Source of the DNA: Tridacna crocea
Lineage: Eukaryota; Mollusca; Bivalvia; Cardiida; Cardiidae
Reading direction: 5' to 3'
Length of the DNA stretch: 64,000 bases
Assembly (NCBI GenBank): GCA_943736015.1
Contig: OX031070.1
Coordinates: 40,044,173 to 40,108,172 of the forward strand
Program-made: the position numbers and the translations under genes
The notes under the pieces: model-generated
The model's database searches: none
The model's input: the letters and a program-made list of their open reading frames with translations, nothing else
Told to the model about the DNA's origin: nothing
Shown: piece after piece, positions 38,960 to 51,500 of the stretch
How the letters are laid out: the number at the start of each line of letters is the position of its first letter
Numbering within the stretch: the first letter of the stretch is position 1

Positions 38960-40130
38960 AGGAAACTCCTAATTATCGCTGTGGATGGGTCTCAGATCTG
39001 TCCCGGATGCATTCTCCATCAGATTCCATTGGGATTTTATGGTCAAAGGGAAAAAACTCGAACAATCTTGTATCCATTAGCTATGAAGAGTGCTCTCCCT
39101 TATTGTTACCCCCCCTCCCAGGAATGGTCTTTTTTACAACTATTACAGTAACACCGACAGTTTTAAGAACCGGTGCAGGGTTAAATTTTACCCATGTGAT
39201 CTATCGAAAAACCCGGACACTGTTAACACTTGTTCTGCTAATAATCGACTTTTAAGCCGATTATTAAACTTAATCTTTGCTATCTCAAAGGAGTTTTCTT
39301 TTGGAAAAATGTTCTGAATGAACCGTGTAGATTCAAGATCAGCCTGCACGTTCATATATATATAGGTGCACCGAGTTACGTCTGTGTTGATGGTTTCGCC
39401 GCCGATATTTTTCAGTCAAAGGCAGGATGCTATTGCGTAATTTTAATTAAACCAATTTATTTTCTCAGCAGGGATCTCACATATACATGTATATAAGATC
39501 CCTGGTCTCAGGGATTAAGTGTTCAAACTGATAGAGAGTGACCTTCCATTTTACAACCTCGCTCTATCAAAAAAAAAAAAAAGGGGGGTGGGGTTCAACA
39601 TAAATAAAACCGGGAAAAAGTATAGCTTTCATCTCCATTTATTAGCTGGGAAGACTCAGACATGTATGCTTTCACAATCTGTCCCATGTTCCTTAAGGTC
39701 AATGATCAGAGAAATGATTGGAATTTGAAAATTCAGGCCATATTAGCGATATTTATCAATAACCTCGAAAACTTAGTTGAACGAAAACATGTCGTTTGTT
39801 TATAAGTTTAAATATTGTAACATATAAAGCTTGTTTATCGTCTACATTCATCAGTTGATAAATTTGATTGTAAAAATTGCATTTAGATTCTGCGTGAGCT
39901 CTTACTTTGATTAATCGGATTGTTACTTCCAAGTTTAAATTTCGGCGGTCGTCTTGTTTACAAATGTGACGAAGTAAAGGGAGATTACCACCTGTTAAAA
40001 AAAGTAACCTCGTCTGCAATTAGTTTTTCTTTCTTTTGTCTTCTGTAATAATATTTTCAGAAGTAGCAGTATTTTCAATCCTGTCTTAAACTTAACAGAA
40101 TATATGACAGCTCTAAGAACATTTTTTTTT
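38960..40130. other. Intergenic stretch, little recognised
   Basis: No MITE or exon. Contains a hairpin AGGGATCTCACATA/TATAAGATCCCTGG at 39471-39503 and a poly(A)/G run at 39569. Confidence 0.4.
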
Positions 40131-40132
40131 TT

Positions 40133-41004
40133 TCGATACTGATCGTCTTCACAAGCTGCGATGATATTGATTCGTCTTCGGTTTTATGCAATCTACATAT
40201 GTAAGGGAAGTAACTCTGTCATGAAAAAGTTGTGTCAGTAAATACGAGTTTTCTCCCTTCGACCATAAATTACTAGTAATTTTAGCCGGTTTGGGTTCAT
40301 GTCACACGGAACTTCACATTGCCTGATGGATTCCCACGCAAACTAGTGCAAACAGTATGGAGAGAATGAAAATGTGTTAATGAAAAACAGGAACTTCTAA
40401 AAGTCGCACAATTTAATATGAAAATAGGCAAAGCCTAGAAACGAGCGAAGAAGACTTTTTCTCCTAACACATTAATTATGTATACAACCAAATACAAACC
40501 GTACAACAACGAACCTGTGCAGATATGTTTATTTGAAACTGCCCAGCAAATTTTTGATAGCAGCAGATACATGTTTACTGTTTTAACTACCCAAGGATCT
40601 TATATCAGATCCCTGAACTACCAAACGACGAATTCTACACTTTTCTAAGTTGAAAACTGAAAATTGAAATATGCCACCGTATTTTTCCGATACAGACCGT
40701 CTTCACAAGCTGCAACGATTTTTATTCGTCTTCGGTTTTATGCTGTGTACAAATGTAAGGGACATAACTGCCATGAAAAGTTATCTAAGTAAATACGAGT
40801 TTTCTCCCTTTGACCATTATATTATTCCTAAGTTTAGCTGATTGTTGTTCGTGCCACACACAACTTACCATTGACGTAAATCAGTGTAAACAAAGTGGAG
40901 AAAAAGTAAAACTATCCATGAAATACAGGGACTTCTAAAAGTCACACAAATTAAGATGAAAATAGGCAAAGCCTCGGAACGGGCAAAAGGACTTTTTTCC
41001 TAGA
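40133..41004 (+). repeat. Two direct copies of a 330-bp segment
   Basis: Copy 1 40133-40468, copy 2 40684-41004, 551 bp apart. Shared words: GTCTTCACAAGCTGC, TTCGTCTTCGGTTTTATGC, AATACGAGTTTTCTCCC, GAAAATAGGCAAAGCC. Confidence 0.8.
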
Positions 41005-41028
41005 CATTGATAGCCCTCAACAGAGTCC

Positions 41029-41145
41029 AAAACATTGAGGAAAATGAAAAAATAAAACACTGGTTACCAGAATTTTCTCCTTTCCCCACAAGGTCTTCAG
41101 AATCATTCTCCTTCAGGTTCGTTTAGACTCGGGATTGCGTTATAG
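41029..41145 (-). mobile_element. TTAA-MITE A fragment
   Basis: AAAACATTGAGGAAAATG, core CACTGGTTACCAGAATTTT, then GGTTCGTTTAGACTCGGG. Confidence 0.55.
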
Positions 41146-41335
41146 AAGAAATTTGACTCCAAATTATCAAACACAGAATATAAACTTTGCATGAGAAAAC
41201 ACACAAGTTTCTTTACATTATTTATATTTACACATGTAAAAAAAAAAAAACATTTTCATCAAATCTACATAGCAATAACGGCATAAAATAAAAGTTGAAA
41301 ACATTGTGGTAAACTATCATTATATGTATTGGTGT

Positions 41336-41460
41336 GGATACGAGTTCTCAAAAAAACTCGTATCCGGGGTAAGACTTCTCTGGAGAACTCGTACCTCTGA
41401 GATTGGGGTATGAGTTCTCCAGGGTACGAGTTCTTCAGGGTACGAGTTCTCCTGATACCG
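41336..41460 (+). repeat. Cluster of ACGAGTTCTC words with hairpin
   Basis: GGATACGAGTT pairs with AACTCGTATCC (41336-41366); further (T)ACGAGTTCT copies follow at about 41400-41455 in both orientations. Confidence 0.6.
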
Positions 41461-41634
41461 TTCGAAGTGACTTCAAGAGCAACCTAACAATGTTTCAATG
41501 AGATTCCATGAAAAGAGAGACACCCTCATTCAAGAGAATGTTTGACGAGGCGTGCCGAACAGAGCTCTCCGCTTTCAGGTGTGCTTTATCTCTCACAATG
41601 ATAGAGACTGAGGCGGATTTTTATAGTAACAAAG

Positions 41635-41722
41635 CACAGGAATTTGACATTCTATAATGAAATTGATAACATATGAAAAAATATCCCTTCCCCATTTATA
41701 TAAAGAATGTCAAATTCCTGTG
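41635..41722. mobile_element. Small foldback with CACAGGAATTTGACATTC ends
   Basis: CACAGGAATTTGACATTCTA at the left, GAATGTCAAATTCCTGTGG at the right. The same terminal word opens the larger element at 42016. Confidence 0.75.
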
Positions 41723-42015
41723 GACAAAGATTGCCAACTTGAACTGACAGCTAGCAGAAGTGACTTTCACAACTCGTGCTATTTTAACAGAACACCGACA
41801 TTCAAGGATGGAGAAGGTAAATCAAACTCGATAAAATCAACCAAAACTTGCAAATGATGCGGTCACAATACTCTTTAAACGACTTGCATAAATGCAAGTA
41901 CAGAAGAAAATCTTCATTATTCAGAAATAATTACAAGGGTTGTTGTTTTTTCATTCAAAGATGACCAATGTCCCTGTCACTAGTCTAGTGTCAGTATTCA
42001 GATTCTGTCGATTCA

Positions 42016-42725
42016 CAGGAATCTGACATTCTATAACCGAAATAAATGATAAAATATGGAAAAAAAAATCCCCCCTATATAATATAAACACAAGGAGTGC
42101 AACGTCTCGATTGCTGGCGCGAGCTCCCGACAGCCTTTCCCATCCAAAATCACCCACGAAACAAACATTGATCATAATCATTTTGATTTATCCGGGTGGC
42201 CATTCACTGACGTCACAGAAAGTAGCAGGTAGCGTATTTTCGTATTACTTATTACTATTATTTTTTTCGTTTTTAAGATACTTATGGACATCACATGATA
42301 CTACAGATTTTTCTAGAATCTTTAGTATCATTTGATGTCCATAAATGCCTTAAAATCGAAAAAAATAATAGCAGTAAGTAATAAGAAAATACGCTTCCTT
42401 GCACTTCTTGTGATGTCAGCGAATGGCCACCCGGATAAATCAAAATGTCCTGATAGAGCTGTAAAACATGACGGATATCTCCGGTTGAAAGGTGTCTACT
42501 GAGGTATCGCCGGATGTCGCAGGTACATTAATTTCTTGTCTATCGCTAGGCTGAAGGAGATTATGATCAATGTTTGTTTCGTGGGTGATTTTGGATAGGA
42601 AAGGCTGTCAGGTGCTCGCGCCAGCAATCGAGACGTTTCACTCCTTGTGTTTGTATTATATAGGGGGGGATTTTTTTTCCATATTTTATCATTTATTTTG
42701 GTTATAGAATGTCAGATTCCTGTGG
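42016..42725. mobile_element. Large foldback element, about 710 bp
   Basis: Outer arms CACAGGAATCTGACATTCTA...GTCAGATTCCTGTGG; arms continue through GTCTCGATTGCTGGCGCGAG and CCGGGTGGCCATTC to an apex near 42310. About 105 bp (42450-42553) are in the right arm only. No coding capacity. Confidence 0.88.
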
Positions 42726-42972
42726 TTGATTCCAGGGTACCTTCAGTCTGAAGGTGTCTGCTCCGATGCTATTTTTGATACTGTTCTTCTCATACACCTT
42801 CACATCAGCCCTCATTAAAAGTATCTGGAGCTAATATGATTTTACCCGCATCTTTTCGAACGGCTCTGTGAGACAAAATTCCCTTTTACAACTCATAAAA
42901 TGGGCTTGGATCGTAAGATAATTAAATGATTAATCTTTAAAAAGAAAACTGATCTTACCTTCATGCGATTTA

Positions 42973-43416
42973 CGGATGTTTCGGTAACAGACGAGTTCGG
43001 TAACATAGACTTATAGAGTAAATCGATTGGATGTTTCGGTAACAAAGCAATCATAAAGTGTTTATGTATTGTGATGTTCTTTACACCAAGCACATGGCTT
43101 TATTTCGTTATTTAACACTTTAATTTGTAATTTCCATGTTTCATAAATATTTTTGGGTTTTGTACCTAATCTCATGCTGTATGTATTGATCATGTGGATT
43201 GCCTATCTTTCAAGCGAAAGAGGGTGGAAAGTGAAAAAAATAATATCTATCAAGGGATAACTTGGTGAAAAGTGCAAAAATAAAAGGTTTGAACATAACA
43301 AATCCATACATTAGGTATCACAGGACATAAGCACAATATAATTGCTTTGTTTCCGAAACATTCAATCGATTTACTCTATAAGTCTATGTTACCTAACTTG
43401 TTTGTTTCCGAAACAT
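42973..43416. repeat. Inverted repeat, 78-bp arms
   Basis: 42973-43050 (GATGTTTCGGTAAC, AAATCGATTGGATGTTTCGG) pairs with 43341-43416, spacer about 290 bp. Lies in the part unique to the left arm of the compound repeat. Confidence 0.8.
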
Positions 43417-44453
43417 CTGTCACCCCTTCATGCAAATCTGTACTTTTCAACATAAATAACCCTTGATAGGTACTTCACCACAAATTAAAACATGGTGATA
43501 CCATTCAATGCGCATGTCTCTGCAAAAATCACAGTATCTCTCAGTCTGACATGCTTCAGGAAGGTTTAGTTGTGAATTTTGCGGTTTACAAAGGCTCCTT
43601 GAGCGAAAACGGTTGTTAGAGTCAGGGAACCTGACTGTACAAAATATAGATTCCGTGGAGAGCGCATGCATGTTTAACGGAAGTCGCCGTATTACTTGTG
43701 TGCAAATTTCACTGGATTTATTTACATTGGTAAAAAGGTAAATCTCCATTGATTTAATGGTATATTGCAGCACAGTTTGTGTGATGTTAAAGATTAATCA
43801 TTTAAATAACGATCCATGCCCATTTCATTAGCTGTCATTGGAAATTTTCTGGCATAGACAGGGTTCGAATTTCATTTTTTTATCCACTTGCAAATTTTAG
43901 CAAGTAGCTTTTATTTCTACTTGCAAAATTAAAATCAGACTCTCATTTTTTTTTTCTTGCCCACCAAATAGTACTAATGGTAAAGAACAATTGGCCGGTA
44001 CGAACTGTTCAATTCTATTCTATTACGTAACCTGTCGGGTAGAGACAACAACCGAACAAAATGAAATGTTAATTGATATTAAAAGCCTCATTTAACCATC
44101 AATACAATTCCAGTTGAATTTCTGTTCTCAAACCAAGTTAAATTTATATAAAACTTACAATAGTGAACGATTTTGTAAATTAATTACGGACGTATCAGAT
44201 CCAAATATCTGCCTGTCCGGTAACTGGTTTAGCGAGTCCATCACGTCCGACTTGTTTCTGGTTGCTATTTGCTTATCTTATCTTTTCTTGAAAGATTGAC
44301 AAATATTTTTGTTTTGTAATCAGAGATTGTATTCCCTTGCAGTTTTTCCTTATAAAAACGCAAAACCTCAGTATCGGCTGTGAGTGCAGACGAACGAACT
44401 TGGCTCATGAAACTTGGATAACGAACGACAACTCAGAGACTTCAATGGCGTCG

Positions 44454-44620
44454 ACGGTCCTACTAAATACCACAAAGACACCCTAAACACCACAAAGACA
44501 CACAAAGACGCACAAAGACACACAAAGACACCACAAAGACGCACAAACACACACAAAGACACCACAATCACACACAAAGACACCACAAAGACGTTAAAAC
44601 ATGTAAAAAAAAAAAGAGTT
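44454..44620 (+). repeat. CACAAAGACAC minisatellite, left copy
   Basis: Irregular CACAAAGACAC(C) units bounded by TACTAAATACCACAAAGAC and GACGTTAAAACATG. Confidence 0.85.
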
Positions 44621-44857
44621 TTTTTGTTCTCTATCATTCAGAAACTAATTTCATGATTTCAATACTTGATTGGTGGTCTCCAACTTTGAGTCTGTAGGAG
44701 TCTGATAATTCTGTCGTTTTGTAAATAGCTTACAATTTTGCAGTGCAGAATAAGATAAAAAGAAAACGGCTAATGATAAATTGTCAACTGTGCCTTTGAA
44801 TATGCAAAATTGAACTTTATAGAAGGTTTTCAAGCGATATGCAAGCAAGTAGATATC

Positions 44858-44872
44858 ATCATCATCATCATC
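44858..44872 (+). repeat. (ATC)n microsatellite
   Basis: Five ATC units near the apex of the compound inverted repeat. Confidence 0.8.
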
Positions 44873-45029
44873 AATCATTTAACATGGTGTTTACTAGAGA
44901 AAATATTTGGTATACACGTATAAGAAATTAACAGCAGAATACAAAAATTATTCAAACACACCTAGGTGTGATTTGCACGATTTATTAATTTTTCCACCTG
45001 AGCATAATGCACACAACTAAAAAAAAACT

Positions 45030-45174
45030 AACTCTTTTTTTTTTTTACATGTTTTAACGTCTTTGTGGTGTCTTTGTGTGTTATTGTGGTGTCTTTGTGG
45101 TGTCTTTGTGCGTTTTTGTGTGTCTGTGGTATTTAGGGTGTCTTTGTGGTATTTAGTAGGACCCGGCGTCGAGG
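45030..45174 (-). repeat. CACAAAGACAC minisatellite, inverted right copy
   Basis: Reverse-complement units GTGTCTTTGTG bounded by CATGTTTTAACGTC and TATTTAGTAGGACC. The flanks mirror the left copy exactly. Confidence 0.85.
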
Positions 45175-45699
45175 GGTATTTTCAGGGGGACATGACCGAT
45201 GTTTATCCAGAACGAAGAGAATTAGTTAATTTCTATTGCAAGATTAAATTTAGTACATTTTTTTAACTGTTCTTCACTAATTTGCACTCGCAATTTTTTA
45301 GCAAGTGCTTGAAATTTCAACTCGCATTTTCCAATTCTGACTTGCATTTTGCGAGTAAATATGTGGGAATTTCGAACCCTGATAGAGCCATTCAAAAAGA
45401 TGCGGGTAAATCATATTAATTCCAGATACTTTGAATGAACGTTGCTCTGAACGTGTGCAAAGACCCAAAACAACAATATCATCGGAGCAGACCTTCAGAC
45501 TGGAGGTAATTCCAGGGTACCTTCAGTGGGAATCCCTTCAGTTTAGAGGGATTAAATCAATGGAAATTTCCCTTTTTTTCCCCAACATAAATAAATCCAG
45601 TGTGATTTGTAAACAACTAACATTGCAAAAGCCTTGTGGTTTGTCAGATCAAGACAGAGTCAAATTTTTACACAGGTTGGAATAAACCACCAAATGATT

Positions 45700-46700
45700 G
45701 CCATTCTGAAATTGATCCATGTGACTTTAATGGCTGGTAGATCGGTCGGTCCATCAGTAGACCTAACATTGTCTGGATGATAACTAGACACAGAGTTGAC
45801 CTATGTTCTTAGAATTTGGTAGAGACATTGGTGTCAGAGTGTAGGTGATCCCTATTGATTTTGAGGTCAATCGGTCAAGGGTTAAGATCACAGTGACTGT
45901 CAACATGTTTATATATAGACCAAACCTTGACTGGATGATAATTAGACAGAGAATTGACCTAGGTTTGTCACTTTTGATGCAGACATTTGTCTCGGAGTGT
46001 AGATGAGCCCTAACGATTTTGAGGTCAATTGGTCAAAGGTCAAGGTCACAGTTACGATCAACATGTTGATATATAGACCAAACCTTGTCTGGATAATAAT
46101 TTGACAGAGAATTGACCTAGGTTTGTTAGATTTTGCACAGACATGCATCTTGGAATGTAGATGATATCTATTGATGTTTAGGTCAATCGGTCAAATTTCA
46201 ATGGTCACAGTGACCATTAACATGTTGATATATATAGACCAAACCTTGTCCAGATGATAACTACACACAAAATTGATCTAGGTTTGTCAAATTTGGAACA
46301 GACACATGTCTTGGAGTGTAGATGATCCCTTTTGATTTTGTGGTCAATCGGTCAAAGTCACAGTGACCGTCAACATGTTGATATTTACACCAAACCTTGT
46401 CTGGATGATAACTAGACACAGAATTGATCTAGGTTCTTCATATTTAGCACAGACACTTGTCTAGGAGCATTGATGATCCCTATTGATTTTGAGATTAATC
46501 CATCAAAGGTCAAGGTCACAGTGGCCTTCAACTTAATGATACATGGTCCAAACCTTGTCCAGACGATAACTACACACATATTTGACCTAGATAATAGAAT
46601 ATAATCTTCTTGGAGTGTAAATAATCCCTGTTGATTGCAAAGTTAATCCATGAAAGGTCAAGGTCACAGTGACCACCAGATGATTCAGGGCTTGCGCTGC
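45700..46700 (+). repeat. Satellite of about 158-bp units
   Basis: About six units. GACCAAACCTTGTCTGGATG-type words recur at 45918, 46076, 46237, 46388 and 46546; each unit also has TTGACCTAGGTTTGTC and GGTCAAGGTCACAGTGAC. Units differ by 10-20 percent. Confidence 0.88.
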
Positions 46701-46970
46701 TGATCGCCACATGAGCCATTTGCTCTAGTTTCATTTGTTAAAGTGTCTCAAAATTCATCATAAGATGCTCAACTTGTGGCTCCAAGATTTTACTCGTGTA
46801 TTATTGGGGACGTCTTAGTATTAAGCATCGAAGTCAACTAGGAAAAAGCGGAAGCTGAAGGGGCGTTTTGATATCAGTTAATGAACTGTGCCACTTCCTG
46901 TATCAATGTGGCAGTATGGGGGCATGACTTTTTTACAAACAGACATCTTGTTTAGTACAGGTTTACATTC

Positions 46971-47113
46971 ATTCTTATGGAATATTACAGAAGCTCTTTC
47001 TATTTTTATGTAATATTACCGAAGCTCCCTCTGATATTTATTCTTATGTAATATTACCAAAGCTGCTTCTGATATTTATTCTTATGTAATATTACCAAAG
47101 CTCCTTATGATAT
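46971..47113 (+). repeat. Tandem repeat, 36-bp units
   Basis: TTCTTATGTAATATTACC followed by AAAGCTCCTTCTGATATT, three and a half units. Confidence 0.8.
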
Positions 47114-47706
47114 CAGTCAGGTATGAGTAACCCTTACAACTCCTGTCACATACAAAGTTACCTTTATCACAACTGTTCTAGACCAGACTACACAAAATGA
47201 TAAACATGCATGCTGATCTCGACCCACACTGTCTGCTTTACTGAGACTTATTGGACAAAATGTAATATTTAATTACTGCATAATTATGGATCTTATTTCT
47301 TAACCTAATGGGACCATTGATGGTATCCAGTGCTCTTAGAGTTAACTGATAGTGGGCTCTAGTAGTTCGCAATATATAATATGTACATTATATACTGGTA
47401 GATCATTGTTGATTTGTGTGTCCATCTCACAACAGTACATCAGTACTCTTATTAATGTTAATTGCATTATCAAAGATTTTTCTCTAGCAATTAAACAAAA
47501 GGAAAGAAATGGGAATTTATACAGATCATAAGGTAAACTTAAGCACTAATTTAACTTCCTGTTTCCTGATTGACTTCCTCCATTAAAGTTTTTCTGTAAT
47601 TTAATTCTTATCAAAAGGCTCACTATGTGTTTTTTTCCAAGAATTTTCAGTAAAAGTCATAAAGTCCTAAAACTTCCTCTACCAGATTATGTCTAAGGGG
47701 TGTTTC
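47114..47706. other. Intergenic stretch without recognised content
   Basis: AT-rich; no repeat or exon recognised. A 5' exon of the nucleotidase gene could be here but I cannot identify one. Confidence 0.35.
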
Positions 47707-47942
47707 TTAACCCAGTACCATACATTTACATACAAAATTTTAGATTTGTCCATATTGAAAGCATTTGCCGACGACAAAATAAAAGTGACTGAAAATTTAA
47801 TATTTGTTTCGTGAAGAGTAGAAAATATTGTGGGAAAAAGAGAAAATGCTGGTTACCAGCATTTTCTCCTTTTCCCACAATGTTTTCCGAAGGCTTCTTT
47901 CTCAGGGTCGTCAAAAGTACGGACTGTGTGGTAATGGGTTAA
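47707..47942 (-). mobile_element. TTAA-MITE A, complete
   Basis: Left end TTAACCCAGTACCATAC slightly extended; hairpin perfect apart from AATATTG. Confidence 0.9.
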
Positions 47943-48145
47943 CAACTCTGAGAGAGAAAGCTTATTTAAAACAGTATGGGAAAAGGAGAAAATGCTGGTG
48001 ACTAACATTTTCCTCATTTTCCACAATGTTTGTTGCCTTTTCAGAGGCTAATGACATTTGTTTTAGCTCCTTACTAATTCATCATTTGAAAATCTGCTTT
48101 AAATTTGAACTGGTCTATGACTTTCTCTTTTTGTCATGTAGTTAA
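47939..48145 (+). mobile_element. TTAA-MITE A, abutting, decayed
   Basis: Shares TTAA 47939-47942; L arm shortened; right end GTCATGTAGTTAA. Confidence 0.7.
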
Positions 48146-48167
48146 GAGCATATTATTTCAAAGATAT

Positions 48168-48362
48168 CTTCCATCTCTCTCTCTCTCTATCTCTCTCTCT
48201 CACCTGCTGCCTATTTCTACTCATTTTTACTTCATATCCCATATCTTCCATCTCTCTCTCTCTCTCCCTCCCTCTCTGAGTCTCACCCTCTCTCTCTCTC
48301 TCTCTCCCTCCCTCCCTTTCAGCTGCTCTCTCTCTCTCTCTCCTTCCCTCCCTCCCTCTCAT
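48168..48362 (+). repeat. (CT)n/(CCCT)n low-complexity tract
   Basis: CT-rich runs interrupted by CACCTGCTGCCTATTTCTAC, itself repeated near 48360. Ends 100 bp before the nucleotidase exon, so it could act as an extended pyrimidine tract. Confidence 0.85.
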
Positions 48363-48461
48363 CTGCTGCCTATTTCTCCTCTACCATTCTTCCATTATAG
48401 ATGGATCCTAGAATTTTTTTATCTGGTAAATCTGTAAAGTTCCCACTGTTTGAACTTTCAG

Positions 48462-48560
48462 ATACCAGAAATCAATCAAAGTCATGTACATATCAAGAAT
48501 GTTGAGGAAGTGAAGAAGAAACTGGAGAAGATTATTTCTGATGGTCCATCTAAATTGCAG
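48462..48560 (+). CDS. NT5C3: NT5C3-like common exon (N-terminal helix)
   Basis: 33 codons, phase 0/0, acceptor TTTCAG, donor GTAAGC. It encodes IPEINQSHVHIKNVEEVKKK and LEKIISDGPSKLQ, matching the family pattern PEF..S.VRIK followed by a basic helix and KLQ directly before the motif-I strand. Confidence 0.85.
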
Positions 48561-51500
48561 GTAAGCACAATATTCCATGGAGTAGAAAGTCATTGAACTA
48601 ATGATTCAATTGTCTTTTGAACCTTAATCTATCAAGTGCAAAGATTTTAGACTTTTCGTAATTTAGACAATTTCCAGATGGCAAATTATTCATGAAAAAA
48701 ATGATGGACATATGATAGAAAAAGTAAAAAATTCTGGTATAACCAGCATTTTCTCCTTTTCTCACATTGTTTTCAAGGCCCACAGCCTTCTACACCAAAG
48801 TTGTTTTAACTCTTTACCAGACAACATGATTTTAGACTTGTCCAAATTGAAAGCATTTGCAGAAGACAAAATAAAAATTACTCAGTTTTGAATTTTGGAA
48901 CAGAAGGAAAAAATTTGGGGAAATGGAGAGAATACTGGTTGCCAGCATTTTCTCCTATTCCCACAATTTTTTCAAGAGGCTTTCTGGTAACGGCTGTTTA
49001 AGTCATCACCTTGTGGTAAAGAGTTATACTTGTGTGGTTACAGTAAAACTGCTAAATATATCTATGGTAGATTAACAAACATTTTGTTTTACAGATAGCT
49101 GAAGCCCAAATATTTTCATGTCAATTTTCATCAAGCCAGAAAGTGTCACCATATTGGATAGTGTACATATAAGATCGAACTGCACTCTTAGTGTATTCTG
49201 ATTGTGATCTCTGTTCCTAAAAGTGCATTAACTCTTTCCCAAACAATCCCTGGTTTTTACGGATCAGGAATAGAAGCGGTTTGAAAACATCGTGTGAAAA
49301 GGAGAAAATGCTGGTAACCAGCATTTTCTCCTTTTCCCACAATGTTTTCTACCCTATCATATTGAAAAATCATCTTTTTAGCAACTGTTAATTTGTCATC
49401 TGCAAAATGCTTTCAATTTGGTCTGGTCCAAAATTTGCCGTTTGGGAAAGGGTTAAGGTGCCCTAGCAACTTACATTGCTACCTGAAATGGCCTGTTGTG
49501 CTTTGGCCACATTATAAAACTTTGTGGTGAAAGAAGAACCTGCTTATAGCAAGTTTCTCCTTGTGCCACACTGTATTATTAAGTATTTATCCATAATACC
49601 ATTTTTTTTTCATATTGATAATGCAAGTTTTTTCTTGGGCAGCTTGAGCTAGACCTAAAATGTTCACATTTATAAGTAAATCAGATTTGATAGGAACTGT
49701 GTCTCTATTCATCAACCATTGTTAAAATTCTTCTTTGCGTTATTCTCCAAGACTTTCAAAATTTGAAAAGTAACACAACTTCTGATTGAGATACAACCAG
49801 ATGTGGTGTTGCTTTCAAATTTCGAAAATGCTGTGGTGAATGGGACCCTGGCGAACCAAGGTTAACTTTAAACTCTTTACCAAACGACAAATTTTAAGAC
49901 TGGTCCAAATTCAAAGCATATGCAGACGACAAGATAAATGTGGCTCAAAAATGAAATTTGTTTTGAGAAGGTTATAAAATATTGTGGGAAAAGGAGAAAA
50001 TGCTGGTTACCAGCATTTTCTCCTTTTCTCACAATGTTTTCAAAAGGCTTTTCATTCATGGTTGTTAAAACACGGAATTGTGTGGTAAAGAGTTGGAGTA
50101 GTGTCAAGCCATTATCTGATAAGGTTTGGGGCAACAACCTTCTCGGACACTAGCCCTAGGATATCAAATAGAAGTGGACGACCTTGTCCTTTTAGGGTTA
50201 AAGGTTTTGCCAAAGATGGAAATTAACAAATGTACTTTGAAAACTAGATCTCAAAGATCTAAAGTTAGACTCCACAAGCAATTTTTTGTATATGTATATA
50301 ATACAAGTTCTTTTAAACCCTGAACAATATCAACCCTTTATCACACAATGACAACTTTAATAGCCCCTGAAATAGTAGTTGGTCACCAGCATTTTCTCCT
50401 TTTCCCACAATGTTTTCTACCCTATCAACTTTCTTTGAAGTGACTGACTACTCCTTCATACACACTAAAGTTGAGAGGTAAAAAATTTATTGGAAAGAAA
50501 GTACGGTAGCCAGGTATCAAACTCAGAATCATCAGGTCACAAGTCTGATACACTAATCTCTGAGGTACCCTGGCAAGTTAAAAGGGTAGAAAACACTGGA
50601 AAATGGAGAAAATGTTCTTATAAAAAAACAAAGTCTGTAACAAAGAAACAAAGGAACAAATGCATGGCATAAATAAGGGACCGGGAGGGATTCGAACCCT
50701 AGAATGCCCTGACGAAAGGCCAATACCTTATTCACTGAGCCAAAGATATAATCTCTCCAATGCAGTAACTGTTGTTAGGTACTGTATTTAACCCATTACC
50801 ACACAATCCCTCCTTTTGACGCCCCTGAGGAAGAAGCCTTTAGAAAACATTGTGGGAAAAGGAGAAAATGCTGGTAACCAGCATTTTCTCCTTTTTCCAC
50901 AATGTTTTCTGGTCTTCCCATATCAAATTTCGATTCTTCCATCACATTTATTTTGTCGTCTGCAAATGCTTTCAATTTTGACTAGTCTATACATGCACGG
51001 ATCCAGATATCTTTCTCATGGGGGGGTCCCACCGAAAACGCACTTGTCTTATATGATTTCCGGATTTCAGTGGATGTGAGTCATTTACAAGAAAAGTCAA
51101 CATTTCCAGTTCTAAACATGAGGAGGTCTCCACTGTTAGAACCTTTTTTTAGCTCACCTGAGCACAACGTGCTCAAGGGGAGCTTTTAGGATCACCCGGT
51201 GTCCGTCGTCCGTCGTCCGTCGTGCGTCGTGCGTCGTCCGTCGTGCGTCGTCAACAATTCTTTAAACATCAACTCCTCCTAAACCGCTGGGTGGATTTGG
51301 ACCAAACTTGGCAGGAATGTTCCTTGGGAGGTCCTCTTTAAAAATTGTTCACAGAATTTGATTCCATCAAAAACTCTGGTTGCCATGGCAACCAAATGGA
51401 ATTTTTTAGCAAATTCTTTAAAAATCTTCTCCTCTGAAACCGCTGGTTGGATTTTAAAATAATTTCACAGATATGTTCCTTGGGTGACCCTTTTCAAAAA

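Larger units (their letters stand above)
42727..45510. repeat. Compound nested inverted repeat
   Basis: Matched inverted pairs in nested order: 42740-42775 with 45479-45510; 42815-42850 with 45382-45430 (AAGATGCGGGTAAATCATAT); 43859-43975 with 45282-45380 (TTCGAACCCTG); 44454-44620 with 45030-45174. About 1 kb (42872-43858) is in the left arm only. Confidence 0.75.

Noticed and set aside
43447-43773. 108-residue minus-strand open frame, with a partly similar plus-strand frame at 45431-45685
   Set aside because: Both fall in inverted-repeat DNA of the compound foldback region, so the similarity comes from the repeat. No known domain is visible.
44368-44656. Thr/Lys/His-rich open frames near 44.4-44.7 kb and 45.1 kb
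   Set aside because: Translation of the CACAAAGACAC minisatellite and its inverted copy.
48105-48437. 110-residue Ser/Leu-rich open frame and its Arg/Glu-rich reverse frame
   Set aside because: Translation of the (CT)n tract.
29757-48461. First coding exon or promoter of the nucleotidase gene
   Set aside because: A short exon ending in phase 0 must exist upstream, but nothing stands out; choosing an ATG here would be a guess.
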